DNA of 64,000 nucleotides from Ruania rhizosphaerae (GTDB lineage Bacteria; Actinomycetota; Actinomycetes; Actinomycetales; Beutenbergiaceae). How positions within the stretch are numbered: position 1 is the first letter of the stretch; each line of letters opens with the position of its first letter. The DNA lies in the NCBI RefSeq assembly GCF_009805705.1, contig NZ_VSMB01000002.1, forward strand, positions 1-64,000, in the 5' to 3' direction. A program made the translations under genes and the position numbers. Under the pieces are notes generated by a model that was not told where the DNA came from, made no database searches, and was given only the letters and a program-made list of their open reading frames with translations. Below, piece after piece: positions 34,987 through 43,870 of the stretch.

Positions 34987-36413
34987 GACCGCTCCTCCTC
35001 TGGGTCGGCCTGGTCTGTGTCAACCTGGTCTGCCGGTTCCGGGGTGGTGGTCCCCAGACCCCAGGTCTGGCGCCAGGACGCACCGGAGGCCTGGGCGTTC
35101 GTCTCGTCTGCCTTCGTCTCGTCAGCAGGCTCAGCACGTTCCACCCGGTACTGCGAGCCTGCCTCCTCCGAGGTGCCAGCAGCTCCGATAGTCGGCGCTC
35201 CCCAGGACGAGGGCTGCCGGAGGGAGCTGCCGTTCTCGTTCTCGTCCTCGCCTGCAGCCGCCTCCGGCGCGTCTGAGCGCCGTCGGCGCCACCACTGACG
35301 GCGGATCGGGAGTTGACCCGTCTGCTCCTCTTCCGGGGTCGTCTCGGACGAGGCGTCGTTGGTGTCGTTGGTGTCCTTGGCGCTGTCAGGATGATCGACA
35401 TCGTCGTCCGGTGCCTGCTCGCTCGCTCCCCCGCGCACCCAGGCGTCGAGGTCCCCAGCACCATCAGGTTCGTCAGCAGTATCAGGTTCGTCGTCGTGCC
35501 CAGCACTCGATTCAGCCGCGTCAGCAGTATCTCCAGCACCACCGTGAGAACGGCGGGCTTCAGCACGCTCCGCTTCGCGCAGCTGACGCCGCGTCAGCGT
35601 CGTGCCGTCCACCGCGGTCAGTGTGGTCGTGGTCGTCGATGTGGAATCCTCGTCACTGCTCTGGGCGCGTTTCCGGGCTCGCTTCTCCTCGCGTGCCATG
35701 AGCAGCAGGATCGTCAGCCACACCGCACCGATGAGGAAGAGCACCGAGCCGACCACGATGCCGGGGATCATCAGCGGGGTCGTGACCTCGCGGTCCCAGG
35801 TGAGAGACACGGCGGGAGCCGGCTCAGTGCCGTCGGTGGCGACCAGCATCGTCCAGTCACCCTCGACCTGGGTCCATTCGTAGGTCAGTTCACCGGTGCC
35901 GGTGAGCTCTTCGATCCACAGATCCGAACCAGCCGGGTTGGGCACCGTGCTGGCTGCCTCCGCTTCCTCGTCTTCCTCGGTGGGCGACTCCGACTCCTCT
36001 GGGCTGGGCGACTCCGACTCCACCGCATCATCGGTGGAGGGGCTCGTCGTCTCGTCCGTCGTCGGTTCCTCGCTGGCGGCATCGCCATCGGCTACGCGCA
36101 ACGTCTCCCAGCTCGTCAGCCCCGTGATCTCCACGGCATCGGCGCCATCGAGCCAGGCGTGCACCTCAGCCGTGCGGCCCATCACCAGCACCAGCGGGGT
36201 GTCCTCGTCGGGACCGGTCACCGTGACCGTCACGTCGGGGTTGACCGTCGCCAGCACATGGGTCCGGGCGAGCACCACCGGCGCCTCGGGTTCCTGCGGA
36301 AGCGTGGCGGTCACCGTCTCGTCGGGCCGCCACACGGTACCCGAGGCGATCCCTGCTGCTGCTGTGCCGAGTCCGAGCACAATGAGCAGGATCGCGAAGA
36401 TCCGTCCTAGCAC
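34983..36413 (-). CDS. Two-TM envelope protein with long acidic cytoplasmic tail
   Basis: This 476-aa protein begins with a signal-anchor (RIFAILLIVLGLGTAAAGIASG). It has an extracytoplasmic region with a Ser/Thr/Glu/Pro-rich disordered insert (about 110-150) between two beta-rich parts. A second transmembrane helix follows near residue 215 (MIPGIVVGSVLFLIGAVWLTILLLM), then a basic stop-transfer REEKRARKR and a long Asp/Glu/Thr-rich cytoplasmic tail to the end. The tail contains TRRQLREAERAEARR and is otherwise low complexity. No family recognised. It is the first gene of the two-gene unit with the lipoprotein and is divergent from the DivIVA-like gene, which may hint at a cell-envelope role. 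Confidence 0.78.
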   Translation of the reverse strand: MLGRIFAILLIVLGLGTAAAGIASGTVWRPDETVTATLPQEPEAPVVLARTHVLATVNPDVTVTVTGPDEDTPLVLVMGRTAEVHAWLDGADAVEITGLTSWETLRVADGDAASEEPTTDETTSPSTDDAVESESPSPEESESPTEEDEEAEAASTVPNPAGSDLWIEELTGTGELTYEWTQVEGDWTMLVATDGTEPAPAVSLTWDREVTTPLMIPGIVVGSVLFLIGAVWLTILLLMAREEKRARKRAQSSDEDSTSTTTTTLTAVDGTTLTRRQLREAERAEARRSHGGAGDTADAAESSAGHDDEPDTADEPDGAGDLDAWVRGGASEQAPDDDVDHPDSAKDTNDTNDASSETTPEEEQTGQLPIRRQWWRRRRSDAPEAAAGEDENENGSSLRQPSSWGAPTIGAAGTSEEAGSQYRVERAEPADETKADETNAQASGASWRQTWGLGTTTPEPADQVDTDQADPEEERS

Positions 36414-36585
36414 GCGCGTTGTCGCCCTTCTGAAGGTGGAAGGCTGCCAGCCTCCCAGGGTACGTGACCCTTCTGTGATATTTCACGTCCTGGTGACCGG
36501 TCCCACATTCGGCTGCTCTCACCAGGGCCTCGGCAGACGCAGTACGCTGGCCGGGAATCCATGCTCGAGCCTGGCAGGAGTATCC

Positions 36586-38019
36586 GTGGCAGACGACACC
36601 TCGTCCTTTCCCGTCGTGATGCGCGGGTATGACCGCGCACAGGTCGACCAGCACATCCACACCCTGGAGCGACGACTCACCGAGTCCGAGCGCAAGCTCA
36701 CCGAGGCACGCTCCCAGGTGGAGTCGCTCGACGGTTCAGTCATGCAGGTCTCCGGCGAGCTCGCCGATGCCCAGGCTCAGCTGCGTGAGGCGGAGAAGCC
36801 GAGTTATGCGGGTCTGGGCGCCCGGATCGAGCAGTTGCTTCGTTCGGCCGAGGAGCAGTCGAGCGATGTCGTCACGCAGGCGGACGAGCAGGCCAAGGAA
36901 CTGCTCGAGCGCGCCCAGACCAGCGCTGATCAGCTCACCGAGCAGGCCGAGAACGAGTCGGCTGAACGGCTGTCCGTCGCCAGGCGCGATGCCGAGAGCG
37001 CGATCGAACGTGCGACCTCCAAGGCTGACGGCATCCTGCTCTCCGCTCAACGCAAGGCCGAAGAGCTCGTGAGCTCCGCCGAGCGGGAGGCAGCCCGCAT
37101 CGCGAGTGTGACGACCACCGAGCAGAGCGAGCGCAAGGCGAGCCTCGAACGTGAGTTGGGCACCCTGCGCGCCACCGTCGAGCAAGAGGTTGCCGAGCTG
37201 AAGGTGAGTTCGGAGCGGGCTGCTCGCGAGCTGCGCTCCACGAGCGAGACCGAAGCCACCGAGTTGCGCGAGAAGGCCCAGACGGAGGTGCAGGCGCTGC
37301 GCGAGGATGCCGAGCGCACCGCCGCCTCGACGATCGCCTCCGCAGAAGAGCAGGCAGCCGAGATCCTGCGGACGGCGAACGCCGACGCCGAGGAGATCCG
37401 CCGTTCGGTCGCGCAGATGCGCGAGGAGGCCGAACTCGAGATCGCTGCCCGCCGTGCGGCCTCCGAGGAGTCCGACGCCGAGATGCACGCCCAGGCCAAG
37501 GCGGACACCGACGCCATGGTCGCCGATGCGCAGGCACACGCCCAGGAGGCGGAGTCTCGGGTGGCCGAAGCGCTTGCGAAGGCCGAGGAATTGCGTTCGT
37601 CCGCCGAGTCGCAGGCCGAGCAGATCCTTGACGACGCGCGCTCCAGCGCGGAGCGCCTCCTGCAGGAGGCGCGCGAGAACGCCGACCGGTTGCGTGCCGA
37701 TACCACCGCTCAGACCGACCGCGAGCGCCGCAATGCCCAGCGCCACGTGGACGATCTGAACCGGCAGCGGGAGTCGATCACCGGGTATCTCGACGAGCTG
37801 CGAGCGCTCCTCGGGTCAGGGCAGGTCGCCCAGGCGGCGGAGCTGGCAGCAAGTGACGACACTGACGGCACTGACGACACTGACGGCACTGCGGACACCG
37901 ACGACCCTGACGACACTGAGGGCACCGACGACCAGAGCGAGGCCAAGGAGCCTACTGCACCCGAGCCCGCCGACGAGTCCGAGGACGAGACCCAGGTCAT
38001 CGATCCCGTACGGAACTAG
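36586..38019 (+). CDS. DivIVA-like coiled-coil protein
   Basis: This is a 477-aa protein whose N-terminus (FPVVMRGYDRAQVDQHIHTLE) matches the DivIVA lipid-binding/early coiled-coil motif. It is followed by about 370 residues of almost continuous Ala/Glu/Arg/Ser-rich coiled coil and an acidic tail. In actinobacteria such proteins organise polar growth, septation or other subcellular scaffolds at the inner membrane face; this one is larger than classical Wag31 and is better described as DivIVA-domain containing. GTG 36586 is preceded by AGGAG five bases upstream; the long upstream frame is not coding. The last ~45 residues carry a DTD-rich repeat. Confidence 0.85.
   Translation: MADDTSSFPVVMRGYDRAQVDQHIHTLERRLTESERKLTEARSQVESLDGSVMQVSGELADAQAQLREAEKPSYAGLGARIEQLLRSAEEQSSDVVTQADEQAKELLERAQTSADQLTEQAENESAERLSVARRDAESAIERATSKADGILLSAQRKAEELVSSAEREAARIASVTTTEQSERKASLERELGTLRATVEQEVAELKVSSERAARELRSTSETEATELREKAQTEVQALREDAERTAASTIASAEEQAAEILRTANADAEEIRRSVAQMREEAELEIAARRAASEESDAEMHAQAKADTDAMVADAQAHAQEAESRVAEALAKAEELRSSAESQAEQILDDARSSAERLLQEARENADRLRADTTAQTDRERRNAQRHVDDLNRQRESITGYLDELRALLGSGQVAQAAELAASDDTDGTDDTDGTADTDDPDDTEGTDDQSEAKEPTAPEPADESEDETQVIDPVRN
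37855..37935 (+). repeat. 9/18-bp tandem repeat in DivIVA-like gene tail
   Basis: GACGACACTGACGGCACT occurs twice in tandem (37855-37872 and 37873-37890), followed by five degenerate 9-base units. It encodes Asp-Asp-Thr-Asp-Gly-Thr-like acidic repeats at the C-terminus. Copy number is likely to vary between strains. Confidence 0.75.
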
Positions 38020-38041
38020 GCGCGATCGCCTGAGCTTGCGA

Positions 38042-38521
38042 TTAGCGCACCATCCGGATGATCGGCAGCGCACCCCAGGGTTCGACCTGCTGCTCGGCGC
38101 CGTCAGCCTCGAAGCCATGCTTGCGGTAGAAAGCGACCGCACGAGCGTTGTCCCGCGCCACCCAGAGCATGCAGGGCGCGTCGCCGACGGCGAGCTCGAG
38201 CAGGTGAGCGCCCGTCCCTCGGCCGTACTCGCCCGCGAGAACGTAGAGCTCGCTCAGCTGCAACGAGCGCACCTGGTGCACTCCCGCGGCCTCCGCACGC
38301 GCCAACCCCACGGGCCGGCCGTCGCGGTGCGCGAGCCAGACGGTCATTCCTGCGTCGTCGGTAAGGACCTGCTCCCACCGGGTCAGGCCGGTGCGCTCGC
38401 GCTCGTCGAGCACCTCCGGCGGCACCAGATCCGCATATGCCTCGCGCCAGGTGGCACAGTGCACCTGGTGCAAGGCAGCGGCGTCGCCGGCGTGAGCGAT
38501 GCGGATCCGCGCGGACGTCAT
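38042..38521 (-). CDS. GNAT family N-acetyltransferase
   Basis: This is a 159-aa acetyltransferase with IRIAHAGDAAALHQVHCATWREAYADLVP, LQLSELYVLAGEYGRGTGAHLLELAV (the acetyl-CoA loop GYGRGTG type, here EYGRGTGAH) and ARDNARAVAFYRKHGFE. These are the usual motifs B, A and C/D. The start ATG 38521 is preferred over a GTG two codons upstream. The substrate is unknown; the N-terminal pattern resembles TTHA0356-like small-molecule acetyltransferases. It converges on the DivIVA-like gene with 22 bases between. Confidence 0.9.
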   Translation of the reverse strand: MTSARIRIAHAGDAAALHQVHCATWREAYADLVPPEVLDERERTGLTRWEQVLTDDAGMTVWLAHRDGRPVGLARAEAAGVHQVRSLQLSELYVLAGEYGRGTGAHLLELAVGDAPCMLWVARDNARAVAFYRKHGFEADGAEQQVEPWGALPIIRMVR

Positions 38522-38573
38522 CCGCACACTCTACGAGTCCCAGACCGCGCGTTCGCGCCCGTAGGCTGGGTCG

Positions 38574-39032
38574 ATGAGCACCGAGCAGGACTGGGCCCGC
38601 CAGCGCAGAGAGGCAGCGGCCGAGCACGAGCGGCGTCTCGTCGCCCGCCAGGCGTCCGAGAACGCCCGGGCCCAGCGGCTGCTCGATCAGTTCGTCCGTG
38701 CCGCGGAGCAGGCGGAGCTGCCTGCCCACCCGCTCGAGGTCCAGGGTTACGGTGGTCGCGGAAGTGCACGCACGCCGCGACATGGCTGGTACTTGCGGGT
38801 GGACCGCACGGCCGCCGTCGGGACTGACGGTTCCTTCTACGTGCTCACCGCACCACTGAGCCTCTGGGACCGGCTACGCGGAGTGGAGCCGGAGGCCAAG
38901 CCGCCCCCACTGGTGCTCGGCGCCGGTGGCAAGGACGGCGACTCGATCGATCTGCGCGACGCTCTCGAGCGGCTGCTACCCGGGTGGGCTAACGACCAGG
39001 ACCAACCTCGTCAGAGCGCCCCTGGATCGTGA
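38574..39032 (+). CDS. Conserved hypothetical protein, 152 aa
   Basis: The N-terminal ~45 residues form a charged helix (WARQRREAAAEHERRLVARQASENARAQRLLDQFV). A compact part follows (GYGGRGSARTPRHGWYLRVDRTAAVGTDGSFYVLTAP) and ends DALERLLPGW. It looks like a soluble cytoplasmic protein; I recall similar short unknowns in Micrococcales but cannot name a function. Its 3' end overlaps the convergent carbohydrate-related gene by 44 bases, so the two transcripts are partly antisense. Confidence 0.72.
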   Translation: MSTEQDWARQRREAAAEHERRLVARQASENARAQRLLDQFVRAAEQAELPAHPLEVQGYGGRGSARTPRHGWYLRVDRTAAVGTDGSFYVLTAPLSLWDRLRGVEPEAKPPPLVLGAGGKDGDSIDLRDALERLLPGWANDQDQPRQSAPGS

Positions 39033-40659
39033 GGACGAGGCGGCTTGTCGTCCGTCCGGTCACGTAAACGCGTGGACCGGTGAGAGCGTCGGTGCCTCCG
39101 AGGAAGGTGTACGCCTCCCCCGGATGATAGGCGGGTGGGCGGTCCGCACCGGTGCCGTTGCCCGGGCCGACCACAATCTCGTCGGCGCCGACCCGGTAGG
39201 TCGCCACCCCCTCAACGAGCTCGACCGCCCCGGCTCCGAGATCGCGGCCCCCAGTGAGCTGCCCACCGGGGCGGAACGCCAGTTCCACGGCATAGGGCAC
39301 GTCGGCACCGGCGAAGTCCACCTCGAGGCGCAGCCCGTCAGCCTCGGGCCGCACGCGCATCGTGGTCTGCAGGCGCACCTGGTCACTGGCGCGGCGGGAG
39401 AAGGCCATCGCCGCAGCGAACCGGCCCTCGAACTCCACCGGGTAGTCCCCATCCGGGCGCCGCTCGGCTTCCGAAAGCGGCTGGTAGTAGCCCGCCGAGA
39501 GGTCCTCGGTCAGTGTGATCACGCCGTCGGACTCCTCGGCCCGCTGTGCGCGGAAGGGACCGAGTCCGAAGAAGTCACGGGAGACACGCAGCGAGTCCAG
39601 CAGTACGCTCGCGTGCCGCAGCCGCAGCACGGTCGGATTGCACGCCAGCCCGGAGGCTACCCGCCCCGCGTGGGGGACGTCGGAGCCGCCGTGGACGGTG
39701 AGCATGCGATCGGCGTTCCGCTGACGCCACAGTCCCAGGGCGAACCGGCGGTCCACGGGGGCCGTGACGCCGTCGGGAACGCCGATGGCAAGCTCTGGTT
39801 CGAGCAGGGTCTGCGCCAGCGCATCCACCGGGTCGAATCTCGCGGCGCTCTCAGCCTCACGGGCGGCCGCAGCACAGCGGGAACATCCACCCACGGCAAA
39901 CCGTCGCCACTGGGTGGCGAAAGGACCGGTGACGAAGACCTCCCGCTGGTCCTGGCGGCGCGAGTGCACGGTCTCCACCTCACCGTCATCGGTGAGGTCG
40001 ATCATCGCGTGCAGGTTGCGGTGGACGATCTCACGCAAATCGGGCCGGTCCAGCTCGGCGGCGAGCGCCAGCAGACTCGGGTTGGAGACATACGCGGCAT
40101 AGTTCGCCGACCGCTCCGAATACACGCCGTCCTCGTCGACATCCACGCCCTCAGCGAGCCACTGCCGCGCCCGCTCGCGGGCACGCTCGTCGCCGGTGAT
40201 CCGTGCGAGTCCCGCCAGGGCGGAGGCGATTTCCCACCGGTGGTTGGGGGTGTGCACTCCACCACTGACGACGGCGCCCGCGGCCCGGGCGGCGATCTCA
40301 CCCAGGCCGTGGCTCACCTCGGCCCACGCCGGCTGCGGTGCGTGGTCGAGTAGGTCACGGGTGATCACCAGATCGTTGAGCGTGAAGCTCGAGTCCGGTG
40401 GTGAGTCGACGTTGTCACCTGAGGTGAACAGCCCGGTGGCCGCCTGCAGGCCGCGTAGCTGGGCCAGCCACTGGCTCGCCACCCGGAGCGGATCGGGGTG
40501 CCGGTGCCAGCGTGAACCGGGCGCGTGCGCGCAGGCGGCGGCCGTCTTGATCCGGCGCATCACCTCACGGTGGGCGATCGCCGGCGGCGCATCGTCGAGA
40601 AGTGAGGCAAGCACCTCATCGGCTGCCGAGGTGATCCGGGTCGCGTACTCCGCGGTCAT
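38989..40659 (-). CDS. Probable carbohydrate-active enzyme, (alpha/alpha)-toroid type, unassigned
   Basis: This is a 556-aa soluble protein with no signal peptide. Residues ~1-330 are helical with repeat-like pairs (ASQWLAQLRGLQAATGLF, LNDLVITRDLLDH, NHRWEIASALAGLARITGD, SANYAAYVSNPSLLALAAELD), like the toroids of heparinase, alginate lyase or GH88/105-type enzymes. Residues ~340-556 are beta-rich (VITLTEDLSAGYY, FEGRFAAAMAFSRRA, VRLQTTMRVRPEADGLRLEVDF). I cannot place it in a known family, nor name catalytic residues. It is the last gene of the sugar ABC operon, three bases after the MalG-type permease, so it probably processes the imported oligosaccharide in the cytoplasm. Confidence 0.75.
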   Translation of the reverse strand: MTAEYATRITSAADEVLASLLDDAPPAIAHREVMRRIKTAAACAHAPGSRWHRHPDPLRVASQWLAQLRGLQAATGLFTSGDNVDSPPDSSFTLNDLVITRDLLDHAPQPAWAEVSHGLGEIAARAAGAVVSGGVHTPNHRWEIASALAGLARITGDERARERARQWLAEGVDVDEDGVYSERSANYAAYVSNPSLLALAAELDRPDLREIVHRNLHAMIDLTDDGEVETVHSRRQDQREVFVTGPFATQWRRFAVGGCSRCAAAAREAESAARFDPVDALAQTLLEPELAIGVPDGVTAPVDRRFALGLWRQRNADRMLTVHGGSDVPHAGRVASGLACNPTVLRLRHASVLLDSLRVSRDFFGLGPFRAQRAEESDGVITLTEDLSAGYYQPLSEAERRPDGDYPVEFEGRFAAAMAFSRRASDQVRLQTTMRVRPEADGLRLEVDFAGADVPYAVELAFRPGGQLTGGRDLGAGAVELVEGVATYRVGADEIVVGPGNGTGADRPPAYHPGEAYTFLGGTDALTGPRVYVTGRTTSRLVLTIQGRSDEVGPGR

Positions 40660-40662
40660 CGA

Positions 40663-41523
40663 TCAGTCCTTGAGGCCGGAGTTCATGTCCGCGCTCATGA
40701 TCTGGCGCTGGAAGATCAGGAACAGGACGATCATCGGCACCAGCGAGATCACTGAGGCCGCCAGCAGCACCGACCAGTCGATGTTGTCCGCACCCACGAT
40801 CGAGCGCAGTGCGATCTGCAGCGTGTACTGGTTGGGGTCGTTGAGCACCAGCAACGGCCAGATGTAGTCGTTCCAGCGCCACTGGAAGGAGAAGATCGCC
40901 AACGTCACCGCCATCGGTTTGGCGAGCGGCAGCATGATGGAGAAGAAGGTCCGGATCTCCCCCACGCCGTCGATGCGCGCCGCCTCCAGCAACTCGTCCG
41001 GGACCGTCTTGAAGTACTGCCGGAACATGAACACACCGGTCGCGGTGACGATGGAGGGGATGATGATGCCCGGGAGCGAGTCATACAGGCCCAGGTCACG
41101 GATCACCACGAACGTCGAGGGCATGATGACCTCGGTCGGCAGCATCGTGGTGGCAAGGACGCACATGAAGAAGACGTTGAGCCACCACGCCTTGTACTTG
41201 GCAAGCGCGTATCCAGTCATCGAGGAGACGAGCACGGTCAGCGCGGTGGTGACCACGGCCACGATGCCGGTGTTCATGAAGTACCGGGCGAAGTTGAACC
41301 GGCTCCAGGCGTCCTGATACCCCGAGATCGTCCATGTCTCCGGCAGGATTGACAGCGGCAGGCTGAACAGCTCGCTGCCCGGCTTGAAGGAGCTGAGGAT
41401 GAACCACAGCAGCGGGAACGCATAGATCGCGACCAGGACCCACAGCAACACGGTGCCCGGAACGACCGAGGCCTTCTTGCCCCGCACGGGCACGGTGGCC
41501 GTCTCCGTCTGCGTCGAACTCAT
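40663..41523 (-). CDS. Sugar ABC transporter permease, MalG type
   Basis: This is a 286-aa inner-membrane permease of the CUT1 sugar family with six hydrophobic segments, FPLLWFILSSFKPGSELF near the N-terminus, YALAKYKAWW and the ATPase-contact loop ELLEAARIDGVGEIRTFFSIMLPLAKP. It ends QRQIMSADMNSGLKD, typical of MalG/LacG. Its start overlaps the MalF-type stop (ATGA). No ATPase gene is in the operon. Confidence 0.95.
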   Translation of the reverse strand: MSSTQTETATVPVRGKKASVVPGTVLLWVLVAIYAFPLLWFILSSFKPGSELFSLPLSILPETWTISGYQDAWSRFNFARYFMNTGIVAVVTTALTVLVSSMTGYALAKYKAWWLNVFFMCVLATTMLPTEVIMPSTFVVIRDLGLYDSLPGIIIPSIVTATGVFMFRQYFKTVPDELLEAARIDGVGEIRTFFSIMLPLAKPMAVTLAIFSFQWRWNDYIWPLLVLNDPNQYTLQIALRSIVGADNIDWSVLLAASVISLVPMIVLFLIFQRQIMSADMNSGLKD

Positions 41524-42461
41524 TGGACGTCCTTCCGGTCGAAGCGCATCTGGATCAGCGCGATCACGATGAGAATCACCATGAGCACCATCGAGGCAGC
41601 GCTGGCGTAGCCGATATCGCCCCGCTCGAATCCCGTGCGGTAGATGTACTGCACCATCAGCACGTTCTCGGTGCCCGGGCCACCACCGTTGAGCGCCTGG
41701 ATCATCGCGAATTCCTTCATGGCCCCGATCGTGGTGACGAGCACGACCAGGAACGTCGTGGGCGCCAGCAGCGGCAGGGTGATGCGCCGGAACCGCTTCC
41801 AGCCCATGGCGCCGTCGATCGCGGCGGCTTCCAGGTAGGACTGCGGGACGTTGCGCAGGGCAGCGATGAACAGCAGCATCGTGAACGCCGTCCCTCCCCA
41901 GGTACCGGCGATCAGCACGACGACCAGGGCGAGCTCACCGTTGGTCTGCCACTGCACCGGGCCGATCCCGAAGATCGACAGGAAGTAGTTGAAGAAACCG
42001 AAGTTCTCCCCGAACAGCCAGCGCCAGATCACACCGTTGACGATCGGGGAGATCAACCAGGGCAAGAAGAACACCGCACGCGCCACGGCCTGCCCACGCG
42101 CGAGTTTCGTCGTCAGCAGCACCGCGAGGCCGAGCGGGATGATGTAGTGCAACGGGACTGAGAACCCGACGAACAGGAAGGTGCGCCCGAGTGCACTGTA
42201 GAACTCGGGATCGCCGAAGAGCCGGGTGTAGTTGTCGAACCCGATGATGTCCGGGGTGCCGAACCCGCGGTAGTCGGAGAGCGAGTAGATGAAGCCGAAA
42301 ACACCCGGCCAGATGAAGAACAGGGCGAACAGCACGACCGCCGCGGCGATGAAGATCAGCGGTGCGATCGTCTGACCACGGCGAATCGAGCTCCGCCGGC
42401 GCCGAGGATGCTGGGGCACTGGCGCGGCCTGCTCGACAGGCTCGGCGGTGGACGCAGTCAT
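41520..42461 (-). CDS. Sugar ABC transporter permease, MalF type
   Basis: This is a 313-aa CUT1 permease with an N-terminal cytoplasmic tail, IAPLIFIAAAVVLFALFFIWPGVFGFIYSLSDYRGFG, LFGDPEFYSALGRTFLF and the contact loop SYLEAAAIDGAMGWKRFRRITLPLLAP. It pairs with the MalG-type protein. The last residues RFDRKDVQ follow the final helix. It lies 59 bases after the binding-protein gene. Confidence 0.95.
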   Translation of the reverse strand: MTASTAEPVEQAAPVPQHPRRRRSSIRRGQTIAPLIFIAAAVVLFALFFIWPGVFGFIYSLSDYRGFGTPDIIGFDNYTRLFGDPEFYSALGRTFLFVGFSVPLHYIIPLGLAVLLTTKLARGQAVARAVFFLPWLISPIVNGVIWRWLFGENFGFFNYFLSIFGIGPVQWQTNGELALVVVLIAGTWGGTAFTMLLFIAALRNVPQSYLEAAAIDGAMGWKRFRRITLPLLAPTTFLVVLVTTIGAMKEFAMIQALNGGGPGTENVLMVQYIYRTGFERGDIGYASAASMVLMVILIVIALIQMRFDRKDVQ

Positions 42462-42520
42462 GTGGCTCCTTCGAAGGATCGCGGGTGCGCCCGGCCGTCA
42501 GGCCGGGCGCACCCGGAGTA

Positions 42521-43810
42521 TCAACGGATCGAGGTCAGCGCCTGAGTCAGCTGATCCTTGATGTTCTGGATCGTGGCGTCGACGTCCTGCTCGTCGTTGA
42601 GGTACCTCACGACCTCGTCCCGCAGCGGGTCACCCTCGATCTGCAGGCCCTCGGCCTGCTGCACCAGCTCCTGGGCCTTGACCTCACCGGCGATCGGGTC
42701 GCACGCCTCGATCTCGGCGTTGTAGAGGTCGAAGAACTCCTGGTTGCTCTCGTAGGAGATCTGCAGGCCCTCCACCGCAGGCAGGAAGCCGGAGGTCTCG
42801 CTCAGCTCGGTGTAGTTCTCCGGCTGGTACAGCCAGTTGATGAAGTCGTAGGCAGCATCGGACTGGTCGCCCTCGAAGACCACGATGTTGGCGGCGTTAC
42901 CGAAGTTCGTCGCCCGCACCGGCTGCGTGGGCAGATACACCGAGACCCACTCGAAATCGGCGATGTTCTCCTCGAAGTCGGCGATCTGCCACGAGCCGGA
43001 GAGGTAGGAGACCACGTCACCGCTCTTGAAGAGGGCGTTCGGGTCGCCGTCGGAGAGCCAGACCGAACGCGGCATGAACGAGTCGTCGTTCAGGTCGTAG
43101 AAGTACTCCAGCGCCGGCTTGGTGTTCTCGTTGGTCTGGTACTCGTCGTTGTCGTCGGCCATGAACGCATCGGAGCCGAACTCGTACAGGAACGCCTTGA
43201 GCCGGTGAGAGGTCCGGTCCATCACCATGCCGTAGCTGGTCTCGGTGCTCTCCTGCACCCGCTTGACGGTCGCGACGAACTCGTCCCAGGTCCAGATCTC
43301 GTCCTCGGACTGCGGGTAGGTCTCACCCGCGGCGTCGAAGAGCGACTTGTTGAGGAACAGCCCCACCGCGGTGACGTCGCTCGGCAGCGAGAGGACCCTG
43401 CCGGACTCGTCGATCACGGACAGATCGGTCATGGCGCCGGTCGACTCGGCGATCTCGGTGAGGTCGCGGCACGCGTTCATCCACTGCGGGTCGAACGCAC
43501 CCGGACGGGCGAGCGCTGGCAGGTCGTCTGCGAGAGCGGCGTTGCGCAGCCGGGTCTGGAGGTCATCGTTGGCCACATCGACGATCTCGATGTGGACGCC
43601 GGTCTCCTCCTCGTACTTCGTGGCCATGTGCTGGTAGCCACCGCCTTGGTTGGCGTCACCGGAGAGGTAGAACTGCAGTGTGGCGCCTTCGGCGCTGCCA
43701 CCGCCACCGCCATCGGAGCAGGCGGACAGTCCCACCGCAGCGGCACCACCGGCAAGGCCGCCGGCGATCAGCTGGCGGCGGCCGAGGACTGGGTTGAGTA
43801 CGGGATTCAT
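42521..43810 (-). CDS. Sugar ABC transporter substrate-binding lipoprotein
   Basis: This is a CUT1 family solute-binding protein (429 aa). The signal has a twin-arginine-like LGRRQLIAGG (Arg11-Arg12) and lipobox LSAC (Cys31), so it may be exported folded by Tat and lipidated. Mature motifs include ATLQFYLSGDANQGGG, YEEETGVHIEIVDVANDDLQTRLRNA, WTWDEFVATVKRVQE and FKSGDVVSYLSGSWQI. ATG 43810 follows AGAGG seven bases upstream. It heads the operon with two permeases and the toroid-type enzyme. Its sugar cannot be read from sequence. Confidence 0.93.
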   Translation of the reverse strand: MNPVLNPVLGRRQLIAGGLAGGAAAVGLSACSDGGGGGSAEGATLQFYLSGDANQGGGYQHMATKYEEETGVHIEIVDVANDDLQTRLRNAALADDLPALARPGAFDPQWMNACRDLTEIAESTGAMTDLSVIDESGRVLSLPSDVTAVGLFLNKSLFDAAGETYPQSEDEIWTWDEFVATVKRVQESTETSYGMVMDRTSHRLKAFLYEFGSDAFMADDNDEYQTNENTKPALEYFYDLNDDSFMPRSVWLSDGDPNALFKSGDVVSYLSGSWQIADFEENIADFEWVSVYLPTQPVRATNFGNAANIVVFEGDQSDAAYDFINWLYQPENYTELSETSGFLPAVEGLQISYESNQEFFDLYNAEIEACDPIAGEVKAQELVQQAEGLQIEGDPLRDEVVRYLNDEQDVDATIQNIKDQLTQALTSIR

Positions 43811-43870
43811 GAGTGCACCTCTCGTCCTTGAGTGCGTCTGGTGGCGAGGAGCCGGCACCGGGCGCAGGGA

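Noticed and set aside
36475-36486. GTGATATTTCAC, looking like a CRP/GlxR site upstream of the DivIVA-like gene
   Set aside because: The half-sites are 4 bases apart instead of the 6 needed for CRP-family operators.
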